Source of the DNA: a virus
IMG/VR virus record: IMGVR_UViG_3300042330_000349
Location: 1 to 22,294 of that record
DNA: 22,294 bases
Reading direction: 5' to 3' (one strand)
The position numbers were made by a program, and so were the translations under genes. Each line of letters begins with the position of its first letter. Position 1 is the first letter of the stretch. The notes beneath the pieces were generated by a model. That model made no database searches, had not been told where the DNA came from, and saw only the letters and a program-made list of their open reading frames with translations. This document shows positions 1 to 7,332 of this stretch, piece by piece.

Positions 1-627
1 ACCGCCACGCGTCTTGGCTGCCGTCTGCAGCTTGTCGATCAGCAGCAGGGTCATCTTGTCGGTAGACGCCAGCGAGGCCTTGCTGGTCGCGGCGCCGCCA
101 TACAGCGTGTGCGCGGCGTCCGGCGCCTGGAACACCTGCGTGTCCGGAATACCGGTGTAGTCGAGGCCTTCGATGAAATCCTCGTTGATGCCACGCGCAC
201 CGGCTGCTGTCATTGAGTGCAGCTCGTCGTTCCAGCGGCCCCACCACTCGGACATGCGGGCGCGGGCAACCTGGCGCAGGTCGTGCAGCACGCGCTTACG
301 GCTCATCCGGCCGCCGGCCGAAGCGCCGAAACGCACCTGATTGATCAGCAGCGAGTCCTGAGCGAAGCGCAGGGCTTCCTCTTTGCCGTCGAGCCGGTCA
401 TCGCCGTAGGTGGCACGGCCGCGGAGCTGCTTGCTCAGGTCGAAGCGGATGGTGTCGCCCGCCTCGCTGGCCAGATCGGTCAGCACCTGAATGGGGGTAT
501 TGGGGGTCTGCCCGGCACCCTCGAAGCGCGAGCCGAAGTAGCTTTCGCGCACCTGGTCGACGTAGAGAGTGGCAGAGAAACGCTTGACAGCCTGCGGGCT
601 GTTGACGCCATGTGTAGTCGTGGCCAT
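1..627 (-). CDS. Major capsid protein, N4 gp56-like family (C-terminus outside window)
   Basis: Main shell protein of the virus head. Reading the minus strand from the ATG at 627 gives 209 open codons that run off the window at base 1, so the C-terminal part is missing. The translated stretch has the pattern of the N4-gp56-type major capsid family: an early segment with AGDTIRFDLSKQLRG, then GDDRLDGKEEALRF, then a basic helix with MSRKRVLHDLRQVARARM and the aromatic SEWWGRWNDE (residues from about 63 to 138). The start is set by a strong AAGGAG ribosome site 7 bases before the ATG. It follows portal and scaffold genes, the normal head-gene order. Family assignment is from remembered motifs, not a search. 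Confidence 0.85.
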   Translation of the reverse strand, partial: MATTTHGVNSPQAVKRFSATLYVDQVRESYFGSRFEGAGQTPNTPIQVLTDLASEAGDTIRFDLSKQLRGRATYGDDRLDGKEEALRFAQDSLLINQVRFGASAGGRMSRKRVLHDLRQVARARMSEWWGRWNDELHSMTAAGARGINEDFIEGLDYTGIPDTQVFQAPDAAHTLYGGAATSKASLASTDKMTLLLIDKLQTAAKTRGG

Positions 628-632
628 GAATG

Positions 633-700
633 GACTCCTTGAGGGAACAGGGGTCGGCACTCATGCGCCAGATTGATTGGCACCGCGCGCTCATGCGCAC
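633..700 (-). promoter_or_regulatory. Structured leader of the capsid gene: twin AUGA stem-loops plus a ribosome-site hairpin
   Basis: The 87 bases between the CsrA-like stop (715) and the capsid ATG (627) hold two similar short stem-loops on the minus strand. The first is GTGCGC-ATGA-GCGCGC (700 to 685). The second is TGGCGC-ATGA-GTGCCG (670 to 655). Each has a 6-pair stem, counting G-U pairs, and the same ATGA loop, and they are 30 bases apart. A third, imperfect hairpin (655 to 633, one mismatch) would hide part of the AAGGAG ribosome site of the capsid gene. Pairing is seen by eye. A regulatory or RNA-processing role is inferred. No convincing promoter or T-tract terminator is visible here. 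Confidence 0.45.
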
Positions 701-714
701 GGAGTGGCACCAGC

Positions 715-960
715 TTACCCGAAATTGAGCGCGGGTACAGCCAGCTGTGTGGGTTTTGCCGCAGTCGCCATCTGCTTGGGGGCAGATGGCGCTGCAGGCT
801 TGGCGATCTCTGCGCCAGCATCTTCGGCTCGAATGACCCGAACATCGTCGGGGCTGTCGATCTTCAGGCGCGCGCGGGCGCCCGACTTTGCCTCCACGGT
901 GATGACTGCCGCGCCGATCTGGATGGAGTCACCCGGCCGAAGATCCTGATACATCGCCAT
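715..960 (-). CDS. CsrA-like small RNA-binding protein (phage-encoded)
   Basis: An 81-residue protein whose first ~48 residues follow the CsrA/RsmA pattern: an R-P-G-D turn, I-x-I-G, a strand with VITVEAKSG, then ARLKIDSPDDVRVIRAED. This matches CsrA's VGE-xxxIG, TVLGVKG and RIGVNAPKEVAVHREE. The arginine matching CsrA R44 is kept. The usual N-terminal LTRR strand is changed, with Leu and Arg at the R6/R7 positions. CsrA proteins are dimers that bind GGA-containing hairpin loops in mRNA and control translation. The tail (residues 52 to 81) is an Ala/Pro-rich extension absent from ordinary CsrA. The gene lies between scaffold and capsid, so a target among head-gene mRNAs is plausible but unproven. 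A second ATG at 954 could be the start; neither has a strong ribosome site. Confidence 0.72.
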   Translation of the reverse strand: MAMYQDLRPGDSIQIGAAVITVEAKSGARARLKIDSPDDVRVIRAEDAGAEIAKPAAPSAPKQMATAAKPTQLAVPALNFG

Positions 961-970
961 GTCGGTCTAC

Positions 971-1915
971 TCAGTTCCGGCCAGCACGCGGGTGGTCGCG
1001 GAGTCCGCCTTCGGCATCGGCGAGGTATTCCTCCAGCTCCTTGTCGTTCATCCGCGCAATGCGGTGCTCCAGCTCTTCCACCGGCAGGTTGTCGAGCTCG
1101 GCCGTTTTGCCCGTCGACAGCGCCGCAGCGGCCGGCATGTCGGCCAGCGTCGGGCTGGGCCGGCCTTCGGGCGCGCGCGCCGCTGTTGCCTTGGCGATGG
1201 CTTCGGCTTTGTTCGCGGCTGATGGCAGCGCCACGCCGATCTGCTGGAACACCTGCTCGCGCGCCTGCGCCAGCGCATCGGTGTAGGTCCGCCCCTGCCG
1301 TACCAGATCGATCGTGATCGCGTCGAATCCGGGCTTGAGCGCAGGCGATGCCAGCCGCTCGTTGATTGCAGCCTCGGCGCCCGAGAAGAACTCGGTGTAG
1401 GCGCCCGCGAACGCAGCCTGAGCCTGGGCCTGCGACTGTTGCGCCTGCTCCTGCTCGCGTGCGGCGCGGTCCTGCTCGAACCGCTGCACGATCTTGGCCT
1501 CGCGGATATCGTCGCGCTGCTCCATATACTCCGCTAGCTCCAAACCGCCGCCTTCGTAGCGCTCTTTCAGCGCTTCCAGTTCGGCCGCGAAGTCGCGGGG
1601 CTTGGCTTCGGGCTGTGCGGGCTGTGCGGGCTCTGCTGCTGCTGGCTGGGCCTGCGTGCGCAAGGCCTGCGCTGCTTCCGTCAGCGCGTGCGCTGCCTCG
1701 CGCAGCTCGCTTACGCTGTCATCGCGGTCGACCACCGCCGCAGCAGCTGCTGGGGGCACGTCCTCCGCCTTGGCCGCGGCAGGCGCTGCTGCCTGCGCTG
1801 GCGTCGCGTTGCCTTGGTCATCATCGCCCTCGATTGCGGCGCGCTCGGCGTCGCTCAAGTCGTCGTGGTCCAGTCGGTCATCGCGGCTGGTGTCATTCTC
1901 GGGTTCGGTGCTCAT
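971..1915 (-). CDS. Head scaffolding protein
   Basis: A 314-residue acidic, Ala/Gln/Glu-rich protein with predicted long helices and coiled coil, as expected for an internal scaffold that shapes the procapsid and is then released. The first 35 residues are strongly acidic (DD and EE clusters). Residues about 60 to 165 are low-complexity helical sequence with repeated AQAL, QPA and QEQAQ blocks. The C-terminus has charged helices (NLPVEELEHRIARMNDKELE). No catalytic motif is visible. It starts 6 bases after the portal stop with a GAGG ribosome site, and its position between portal and coat genes is the main reason for the call. Sequence alone would not separate scaffold from another coiled-coil head protein. 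Confidence 0.7.
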   Translation of the reverse strand: MSTEPENDTSRDDRLDHDDLSDAERAAIEGDDDQGNATPAQAAAPAAAKAEDVPPAAAAAVVDRDDSVSELREAAHALTEAAQALRTQAQPAAAEPAQPAQPEAKPRDFAAELEALKERYEGGGLELAEYMEQRDDIREAKIVQRFEQDRAAREQEQAQQSQAQAQAAFAGAYTEFFSGAEAAINERLASPALKPGFDAITIDLVRQGRTYTDALAQAREQVFQQIGVALPSAANKAEAIAKATAARAPEGRPSPTLADMPAAAALSTGKTAELDNLPVEELEHRIARMNDKELEEYLADAEGGLRDHPRAGRN

Positions 1916-1921
1916 ACGGCC

Positions 1922-4099
1922 TCACTGCTGGAAGGTGGGTTGCGGTTGAATCTGCGGCGGCTCATAGAGCCTATCCGCTGCGGGCACCAGCGGCACGGCC
2001 GCGGCTGCCAGTCCTGCCAAGTCGAGAGCCTTGCCACGGCCCTCAACACGCTTCTGGGCGGCCTGCGCCCGTAGATTCTCGGCCGCAGCGCGCTCCTTGT
2101 CCGTCTTGGCTGCCAGCAGCGCATCCTGCGCTTGCTGCGCCTGCTGCGCGGCCTGCTGCTGCGCTGTCCGCTCGGCCGCTGCGTTCGGATCTTCGGGCGG
2201 CGCATCGGTGCCATTCATGGCCCGAATGCGGCGGATGAACTCGGCCTTGTTGGGGATGTCGCTCAGCTCGATCGGCAGGTCCATCAGCATGATGGCCATC
2301 TCCGGCGGCAGGCGGCCGATCATCTCGAACAGCTGCTCAGCCATCGCCATGCGCTGCGTTTCTCGGTAGTCCTGCTGGTCGACCACGAAATCCGCGATGC
2401 CGCGGGTGACGTCGTTGCGGAACCACACCTGCCCCGTCTCCGCGTCGAACACGGGCTCGTTGAGCATCAGGAACTCGGCGCCACCGGTGGGCCCAAGGAT
2501 GCGGATCTGCTTCGGCATGGACACAAACTGCTCCATGATGCTGACCACTTTCTGTCCAGACAGCTGGATCGCGAGGCGGTAGTTGTCGAACACCTCAGCG
2601 GTCACCACCGCGCCCTGCTGCTGCTTTGCCAGGATGGCCCGGCCGCTGGTGGCGCCGCTCTCCTGCCCCAGGTTGTCCCGCGTGACGCCCGACGTCTCCA
2701 GAATCTGGGTCTTGCTCTGCTCCGCCAGCTCCAGATGGCCCTTGGCCACATCAGCCATGGTCTTGATTTCGATCTTCGCGAGGCCGCCAGAAGCCAGCCG
2801 CACCTGCCCATTGGGCATGGTGGCCTGCTCCAGCATCTCGTCCTCATCGTCCTCGTGGAATGCGCTGTCCTCGTACAGCACTTGATGCGTCGACATCGCA
2901 AACAGCGCCTTGCCGCGGCGCTTGTTGTAGTCCTCTTGCGGGTCGCGGACCATGCGGATCAGGCCATACGGCATGCCGTCGCGCTCGCGGCGGTAGCACC
3001 AGATCGGCGTGAACGGGAACTGGTTGTGCCTGTACGTGCTGGGCCGCGACTGCAGCAGCACGCCCGGAATCCAGAACGCGCACCACATGGTGTCCGTCAG
3101 CGAGTCGACCAGGCTGATCACACCACGGTCCTTGGCACGCTGGATCTCGTCGGGCAGCGGCTCGGCCGGGTCGAAGGCGGCGCCGTTGAGGTCCGAGAAG
3201 TCCTCAATCAGCGCGCGCACGCGGCGCTGCACCTTCGGCCGCTTGAACCACGTCTCATGCACGCGCACCCGCGTCCGCCAGCGGTTGCTGTTGCCAGTCA
3301 CGCCTAGGAAGCGGCGCCGCGGGTCATCGCGGCGGTCGGCCGTCATGAAGATGCCCGGCAGATCCCACTCGTCTACCTTGTCTTCTTCGGCCTCCGCGAA
3401 CTGCACAGCCGCCGCGCGGAGCGCATCCGCGTGCTGCGGCCACATGGCGATCGCGTAGTCGAGGTCGAGGTACTTGTTCCGGTCGATCCACCGGCAATCG
3501 CGCATGTCCGGGTCGCGTGAGAACGGGTCCCACCACATTTCCTGCCAGCGCTGATGCCGGATGCCCACCTCTTCCTCCAGCGCATCCGTGCGCAGGAACT
3601 CTTCAGTCCAGCCCACGCCCACGCGCACGCTGTCCTTGAACGCCGCGCTGCGCTTCCAGCCGGCCGAGTTGGCATCGCTCACGTACTTCAGCAGGCTGGT
3701 CTTGGCGCCGGCGGCTTCCACGTCCTCGCTGCCGCGGGGAAGCACCTTCCAATCGATCCTGGTCCGGCGCTCGGTGCCCACCACCCACTGGATCGTCGGG
3801 TGCACGATGTTGTAGACCAGAGGCGCCTGGTTGCGTTCTTCGAGCTCAGCGCGTGTTTCCGGGTCGAACTGGTCGCCGTCGTAGAAATCGCTGTCGATGA
3901 ACTGCTCGCGGCGGTTGTCCGCGTGCATGTCGCGGCCCTCGCTCCAGTAGTCCGTGACCAGCCGCAGGATATCGCGGGCCTCTTCCTCGGCTTTGCGCGA
4001 GGGCGTGGCCTCACCGGCCAGCGATTCGACCCGCACACCGCTTTTCGGGTTGTACCGGCTGTCTGGGTCAAACGCTGAGTCGGTGCGGACGTTATCCAT
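1922..4099 (-). CDS. Portal protein, P22-like family
   Basis: Forms the dodecameric ring at one head vertex through which DNA is packaged and ejected. The 725-residue length equals that of the P22 portal. The P22-type N-terminal pattern is clear: the FYDGDQFDPETRAELEERNQ segment (about residues 72 to 91) followed by APLVYNIVHPTIQWVVGTER and R-I-D-W-K-V-L-P-R-G. Later segments such as GATSGRAILAKQQQGA also fit. The last ~80 residues are an Ala/Gln-rich helix that could form the C-terminal barrel known from P22. The start at 4099 overlaps the upstream stop by 8 bases, as elsewhere in this operon. In-frame ATGs at 4105 and 4114 are alternatives, and none has a good ribosome site. Confidence 0.9.
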   Translation of the reverse strand: MDNVRTDSAFDPDSRYNPKSGVRVESLAGEATPSRKAEEEARDILRLVTDYWSEGRDMHADNRREQFIDSDFYDGDQFDPETRAELEERNQAPLVYNIVHPTIQWVVGTERRTRIDWKVLPRGSEDVEAAGAKTSLLKYVSDANSAGWKRSAAFKDSVRVGVGWTEEFLRTDALEEEVGIRHQRWQEMWWDPFSRDPDMRDCRWIDRNKYLDLDYAIAMWPQHADALRAAAVQFAEAEEDKVDEWDLPGIFMTADRRDDPRRRFLGVTGNSNRWRTRVRVHETWFKRPKVQRRVRALIEDFSDLNGAAFDPAEPLPDEIQRAKDRGVISLVDSLTDTMWCAFWIPGVLLQSRPSTYRHNQFPFTPIWCYRRERDGMPYGLIRMVRDPQEDYNKRRGKALFAMSTHQVLYEDSAFHEDDEDEMLEQATMPNGQVRLASGGLAKIEIKTMADVAKGHLELAEQSKTQILETSGVTRDNLGQESGATSGRAILAKQQQGAVVTAEVFDNYRLAIQLSGQKVVSIMEQFVSMPKQIRILGPTGGAEFLMLNEPVFDAETGQVWFRNDVTRGIADFVVDQQDYRETQRMAMAEQLFEMIGRLPPEMAIMLMDLPIELSDIPNKAEFIRRIRAMNGTDAPPEDPNAAAERTAQQQAAQQAQQAQDALLAAKTDKERAAAENLRAQAAQKRVEGRGKALDLAGLAAAAVPLVPAADRLYEPPQIQPQPTFQQ

Positions 4100-4607
4100 T
4101 GGCATCAGGCCCATAGCTGTGCGTCACGGTCAGGCCATCTTCCTCGCACGCATCCAGCCACTGGCGCGCCGTCATGCGCGGGTCGGGCGGGGTACGCACT
4201 AGGTCTTCCGCGAACTCGAACAGGCAGTCCAGCACGCGGTGCGCATCGTCCTTGGTGGCGAATCCGTAGATCTGGTTGGCGATTTTCATCGCTGCAGACA
4301 CTGCCTGATCGCCCTCGCGGATGATCCACAGCGATTCAAGCGGGAACCATACGTGCGAGGTGGCTGGGTCGCGTCGGCGGGCCAGCAGCATGGCCGGCCG
4401 CGCACCCATGCCGAAATCCTTGTAGGCCCGGAACAGCAGCAGATCGCCCTTGCTCCCGATCGCCTTGGCTTGGCTGAGGTCCAGCTTCAACGCGGCCAGT
4501 GTGGGCATCACCTCGGCGTCGAGCACCGCCTGCGCCTCTTGCCCAGGTCGGGCGGCCGCGGCGGACGCGCTGGCGAGGTGTGAACCTGGAACGAAGATCG
4601 TGCTCAT
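4092..4607 (-). CDS. Hypothetical protein between large terminase and portal
   Basis: A 171-residue protein with no motif I recognise. It has a low-complexity N-terminus (ASASAAAARPG), a central part with DLLLFRAYKDFGMGARPAML and HVWFPLESLWIIREGD, and a helical C-terminal half ending near SYGPDANG. No membrane segment or signal peptide is visible. Its ATG overlaps the terminase stop by 4 bases (ATGA) and its stop overlaps the portal start, so it is translated in step with packaging and head proteins. A packaging-accessory or head-completion role is only inferred from place. Confidence 0.75.
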   Translation of the reverse strand: MSTIFVPGSHLASASAAAARPGQEAQAVLDAEVMPTLAALKLDLSQAKAIGSKGDLLLFRAYKDFGMGARPAMLLARRRDPATSHVWFPLESLWIIREGDQAVSAAMKIANQIYGFATKDDAHRVLDCLFEFAEDLVRTPPDPRMTARQWLDACEEDGLTVTHSYGPDANG

Positions 4608-6067
4608 GCGGATTTCCAGCTGCCTTTTTTGGTGGCGCGGCGCCGTGGGCGGCCCTCGCGTGCTTCGTTGGTGACCGTCGCCCGATGCCGATGGCGGGGG
4701 AAGTATCCCTCACCGAACTGCCTGAACGCATCTGCATAGTTGGAGAAACGGTCGTGCTCGGGCTCGTCGGTCCACGATTCGGTGCGTTGGTTCCACTTCT
4801 TGCGGTAGGCATCGAGCGCTGCGATGCCGTCAGCGCAGCCCTGGCGATCCATCCACACATGCGGGAACGCCACTCGTGTTTGCTGGATGCCTAGGGTCAC
4901 ACTTGGCGTCCGTGGAAGCACCTCGAACCGATGCCCAGGCAGTGCCTCTTGAAGCACCATCTTTGCCGTCTTGCCTGTGTGTAGGCTTCGGTTGTCTGCG
5001 TCGTGTGGCAGATAGTGCGTGCCGTAGACGATGCCGTGCTCTTTGGCCACTGCCTGCAGGAAGTTCACGTAGTGCTGCAGCGTCTCTCCGCTGTTCTCGT
5101 ATGCCAGCGGGAACCGATGCGCCAGGGCGGCGAACTGATGAAACCAGATTGATGTCGCATCGTTCATGCCCAGATCCCAGAAGGTGTTCACCGGCACGTC
5201 CACCAGCCAAGGCACGCGCGTGATTCGGTCCTCCTGGCGCACCTTCGCCATCTGGTTGGCGTAGTAGGCGCCCTTGACCGCGTTGCCGCGCCACAGGCCC
5301 AGCAGCAGCGCCTCGCGCACCTCAGGCGGTCGGTCGAGCAGGTTCTCGCGGTAGCCCGTACCGCGCAGGTGTTTGTTGTCGACCAGCTTGGCTGGAATGA
5401 AGGTGATTGCGGTGACCGCCGGCCGCTCGACGTACTCCCCGGCCGCCTCGTCCCAGAACTCGCGATTAATTGTGCGGGTCTGTCGGGTCGGCCCGCCCTG
5501 TTCGTCGATGCCGAAGCGCTCCATGACCCACTTCTGACCGGGCCCGTCCGGGTTGGTGGTGCCCCTGATCACCTGCGGCAGCCGCGGGTCGGTGGTACGA
5601 ATGCGCGTGATCAGGTATTCCCAGCAAAGATCAGTCGACCAGAGCGTCAGCTCATCGAAGCCGACCCAGTTGTATGCGCGGCCGCGGTGCTTGTACCGGT
5701 CGGTGTCGTGCTGAAGGTGGCTCAGAAACACCTTGCCGCCGCCTGGCAGCGTCCAACAGCTCTTTTGCTCGTTGTACTTCGCCCCGGGCATCGCTGCCGG
5801 GTACAGCTCATGGCTGCGGTCGATCAGGTCGGCCAGTTCGGGCGACGTGCGCCGGAAGATGATGGCGCGCCACTTTGGGTTTTGCGGGCCGCCGTACGGG
5901 ATGCCCAATGCATCGATCAGCAGCGCGTCTGACTTGCCGCCGCCAGCCGCGCCGCCGTACAGCACCTCGAAGTCTGAGCACGCCAGGAATTCGGCTTGCT
6001 TTGGCAGCGGCTGCCAGATGATGGGTGGTGCCGCTGGTTTAGTCGTCTCCGTCATCGACTTCGACAT
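4604..6067 (-). CDS. terL: Terminase large subunit (packaging ATPase and nuclease)
   Basis: Motor protein that pumps DNA into the procapsid and cuts the concatemer. It has 487 residues. ATPase motifs: Walker A GGAAGGGKS (38 to 46), Walker B NWVGFDE (133 to 139) and a coupling-type motif GTTNP (169 to 173). The RNase H-like nuclease acids fit Asp298 in FWDLG, Asp356/Asp358 in LPHDADN, and Asp446 in NYADAFR. The basic tail (PRHRHRAT, RPRRRATKKG) may contact DNA. It overlaps the small subunit gene by 29 bases. The start at 6067 is preferred because GAAGG lies just upstream; the ATG at 6055 has a weaker site. All expected active-site residues seem intact. Confidence 0.95.
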   Translation of the reverse strand: MSKSMTETTKPAAPPIIWQPLPKQAEFLACSDFEVLYGGAAGGGKSDALLIDALGIPYGGPQNPKWRAIIFRRTSPELADLIDRSHELYPAAMPGAKYNEQKSCWTLPGGGKVFLSHLQHDTDRYKHRGRAYNWVGFDELTLWSTDLCWEYLITRIRTTDPRLPQVIRGTTNPDGPGQKWVMERFGIDEQGGPTRQTRTINREFWDEAAGEYVERPAVTAITFIPAKLVDNKHLRGTGYRENLLDRPPEVREALLLGLWRGNAVKGAYYANQMAKVRQEDRITRVPWLVDVPVNTFWDLGMNDATSIWFHQFAALAHRFPLAYENSGETLQHYVNFLQAVAKEHGIVYGTHYLPHDADNRSLHTGKTAKMVLQEALPGHRFEVLPRTPSVTLGIQQTRVAFPHVWMDRQGCADGIAALDAYRKKWNQRTESWTDEPEHDRFSNYADAFRQFGEGYFPRHRHRATVTNEAREGRPRRRATKKGSWKSA

Positions 6068-6650
6068 GCGCCTTCACTTCCTGCGGGATGTCGTTCGGCG
6101 CCACCTTTGCCGGCACCACGATGAATCCGACCGGCCCCTCACCAGCCCCGGCCACCTCCAGCTGCTGCTTGAACATCCCGATCTGCTTGCCCATCAGCTC
6201 CAGCGCGTTGACCTTGCTCATGAGCTTGATCCTGATCCCGTGCGCGCCTTCACTGACTTCCACGATCCCGCGCCGCTTGGCCTTGTCCAGCTTCGCCGAA
6301 TCCTTGAGCCGAACGCCCTTCTTGTCCCACTCCACGAAGTCCGTGATGTCGGCGAAGCCGCCCAGTGCCAGCTCGTCCATGATCCGCTCGACCGTCACCT
6401 CAGCGCGTGCCGCGCCCGCCATCGTAATCCGCTTGATCTCAGCCTGGACCGCAGGCTCCGTCAGCAGCTTCGACGCCCGCGACTCGGCGTTGCTCTCCAC
6501 ATACCCGGCCGCGATCGCCGCAGCCTTGCCCTGCCCGCCATTGGCCGCATAGGCGGCGGCGAACGCGGCTTGCTTCAGATTCAGCCCGTTTTGGAGCCGA
6601 CTGCTGTTGCGCAGCTTCTGATGCGGATTGGGTCGCCCACCTCGTGCCAC
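6039..6650 (-). CDS. terS: Terminase small subunit (DNA recognition)
   Basis: Recognises the packaging start site and delivers DNA to the large subunit. The 203-residue protein carries the Terminase_2-type helix-turn-helix pattern at residues about 24 to 72: LKQAAFAAAYAANGG, GKAAAIAAGY, SRASKLLTEPAVQ. This is followed by a helical oligomerisation region with MDELALGGFADITDFVEWD. The C-terminus is acidic (EVDDGDD). The start codon is GTG at 6650, chosen because AAGGAG sits 6 bases upstream; that ribosome site overlaps the end of the Rz1-like gene. It is placed directly before the large subunit, as is usual. Confidence 0.9.
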   Translation of the reverse strand: MARGGRPNPHQKLRNSSRLQNGLNLKQAAFAAAYAANGGQGKAAAIAAGYVESNAESRASKLLTEPAVQAEIKRITMAGAARAEVTVERIMDELALGGFADITDFVEWDKKGVRLKDSAKLDKAKRRGIVEVSEGAHGIRIKLMSKVNALELMGKQIGMFKQQLEVAGAGEGPVGFIVVPAKVAPNDIPQEVKAHVEVDDGDD

Positions 6651-6653
6651 GGT

Positions 6654-6986
6654 CTACTCCTTGGCTTTGCAGTCCATCACGGTCCCGCATGTCGCGCCCG
6701 CAGTTTCTGCGCGCTCAATGCACGCAAAGCACGCCTGCCGCTTCACCTCGCAGCGCTCCGCCAGCTCAATCAGGGGGTTGGTGACCTGCTCCTGTTGCTG
6801 GTCCCAGCACTCGCCGGCATCAGGGTTGCTGCATGTCCACTTCGCCACCGCGGCAGCGTCATCGCAAGGCTTCTTGCACGCGTCCTCGCACACGATCGGC
6901 GTCGGCGGCTTGTCTTCGACCACCGTCTGGATCGTCTCGCACCCGGCCAGCAGCATCGCCAACAGCCCCACGATCAGCCTACTCAT
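6654..6986 (-). CDS. Rz1-like outer-membrane spanin lipoprotein, cysteine-rich
   Basis: A 110-residue lipoprotein with a short signal peptide and lipobox LLAGC, lipid-bearing Cys at residue 16. In lysis, o-spanins join the inner-membrane Rz partner and fuse the two membranes. The gene overlaps the end of the Rz-like gene by 8 bases, the classic context. It is odd in having ten further cysteines (33, 37, 41, 52, 60, 79, 86, 89, 100, 106) and a glutamine-rich centre, whereas many Rz1 proteins are proline-rich. The ATG at 6986 is chosen because GGGG sits 7 bases upstream; the ATG at 6992 adds Met-Ala. The Rz1 role rests on lipobox plus position. Confidence 0.75.
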   Translation of the reverse strand: MSRLIVGLLAMLLAGCETIQTVVEDKPPTPIVCEDACKKPCDDAAAVAKWTCSNPDAGECWDQQQEQVTNPLIELAERCEVKRQACFACIERAETAGATCGTVMDCKAKE

Positions 6987-7332
6987 GGCCATGCCCCAGC
7001 ATCTCGTTGGTAGCGTCGAGCCGATCCTGCCCAGGCCCGCACGTCGGCACGGGCAACGGCCGGTCACGCCAGCGCGTCACCCGCTCCTGCGCTCTTTCGG
7101 CTACCGCATCCAGCCGCGCGAAGGTCGCCTCCGTGTCCCGCGCACCCTGCTGCACCAGCCACTCCAGCATGCCCGCGCGCGCGCCGTAAGCCTCGGCCTG
7201 TGCCTTGGCCGCAGCCAGTTCGCACGCTGCCTTGTGCCGCCCACTCTCGCCCAGCTTGTCGATCGCGAACCATCCATTGGCTGCGACCGACCCGGCTAGC
7301 AGCGCGTACGTGATCAGTGCGCGGGTGATCAT
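6979..7332 (-). CDS. Rz-like inner-membrane spanin
   Basis: A 117-residue protein with one N-terminal membrane segment (ITRALITYALLAGSVAAN, about residues 2 to 19), then a long charged helix likely to form a periplasmic coiled coil (residues 25 to 95), and a short end segment PVPTCGPGQDRLDATNEML. The last part resembles Rz C-termini, which touch the o-spanin partner. Rz proteins span the periplasm and disrupt the outer membrane in the last step of lysis. Its start overlaps the gp49-family gene stop as ATGA and its end overlaps the lipoprotein partner. Confidence 0.75.
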   Translation of the reverse strand: MITRALITYALLAGSVAANGWFAIDKLGESGRHKAACELAAAKAQAEAYGARAGMLEWLVQQGARDTEATFARLDAVAERAQERVTRWRDRPLPVPTCGPGQDRLDATNEMLGHGHE

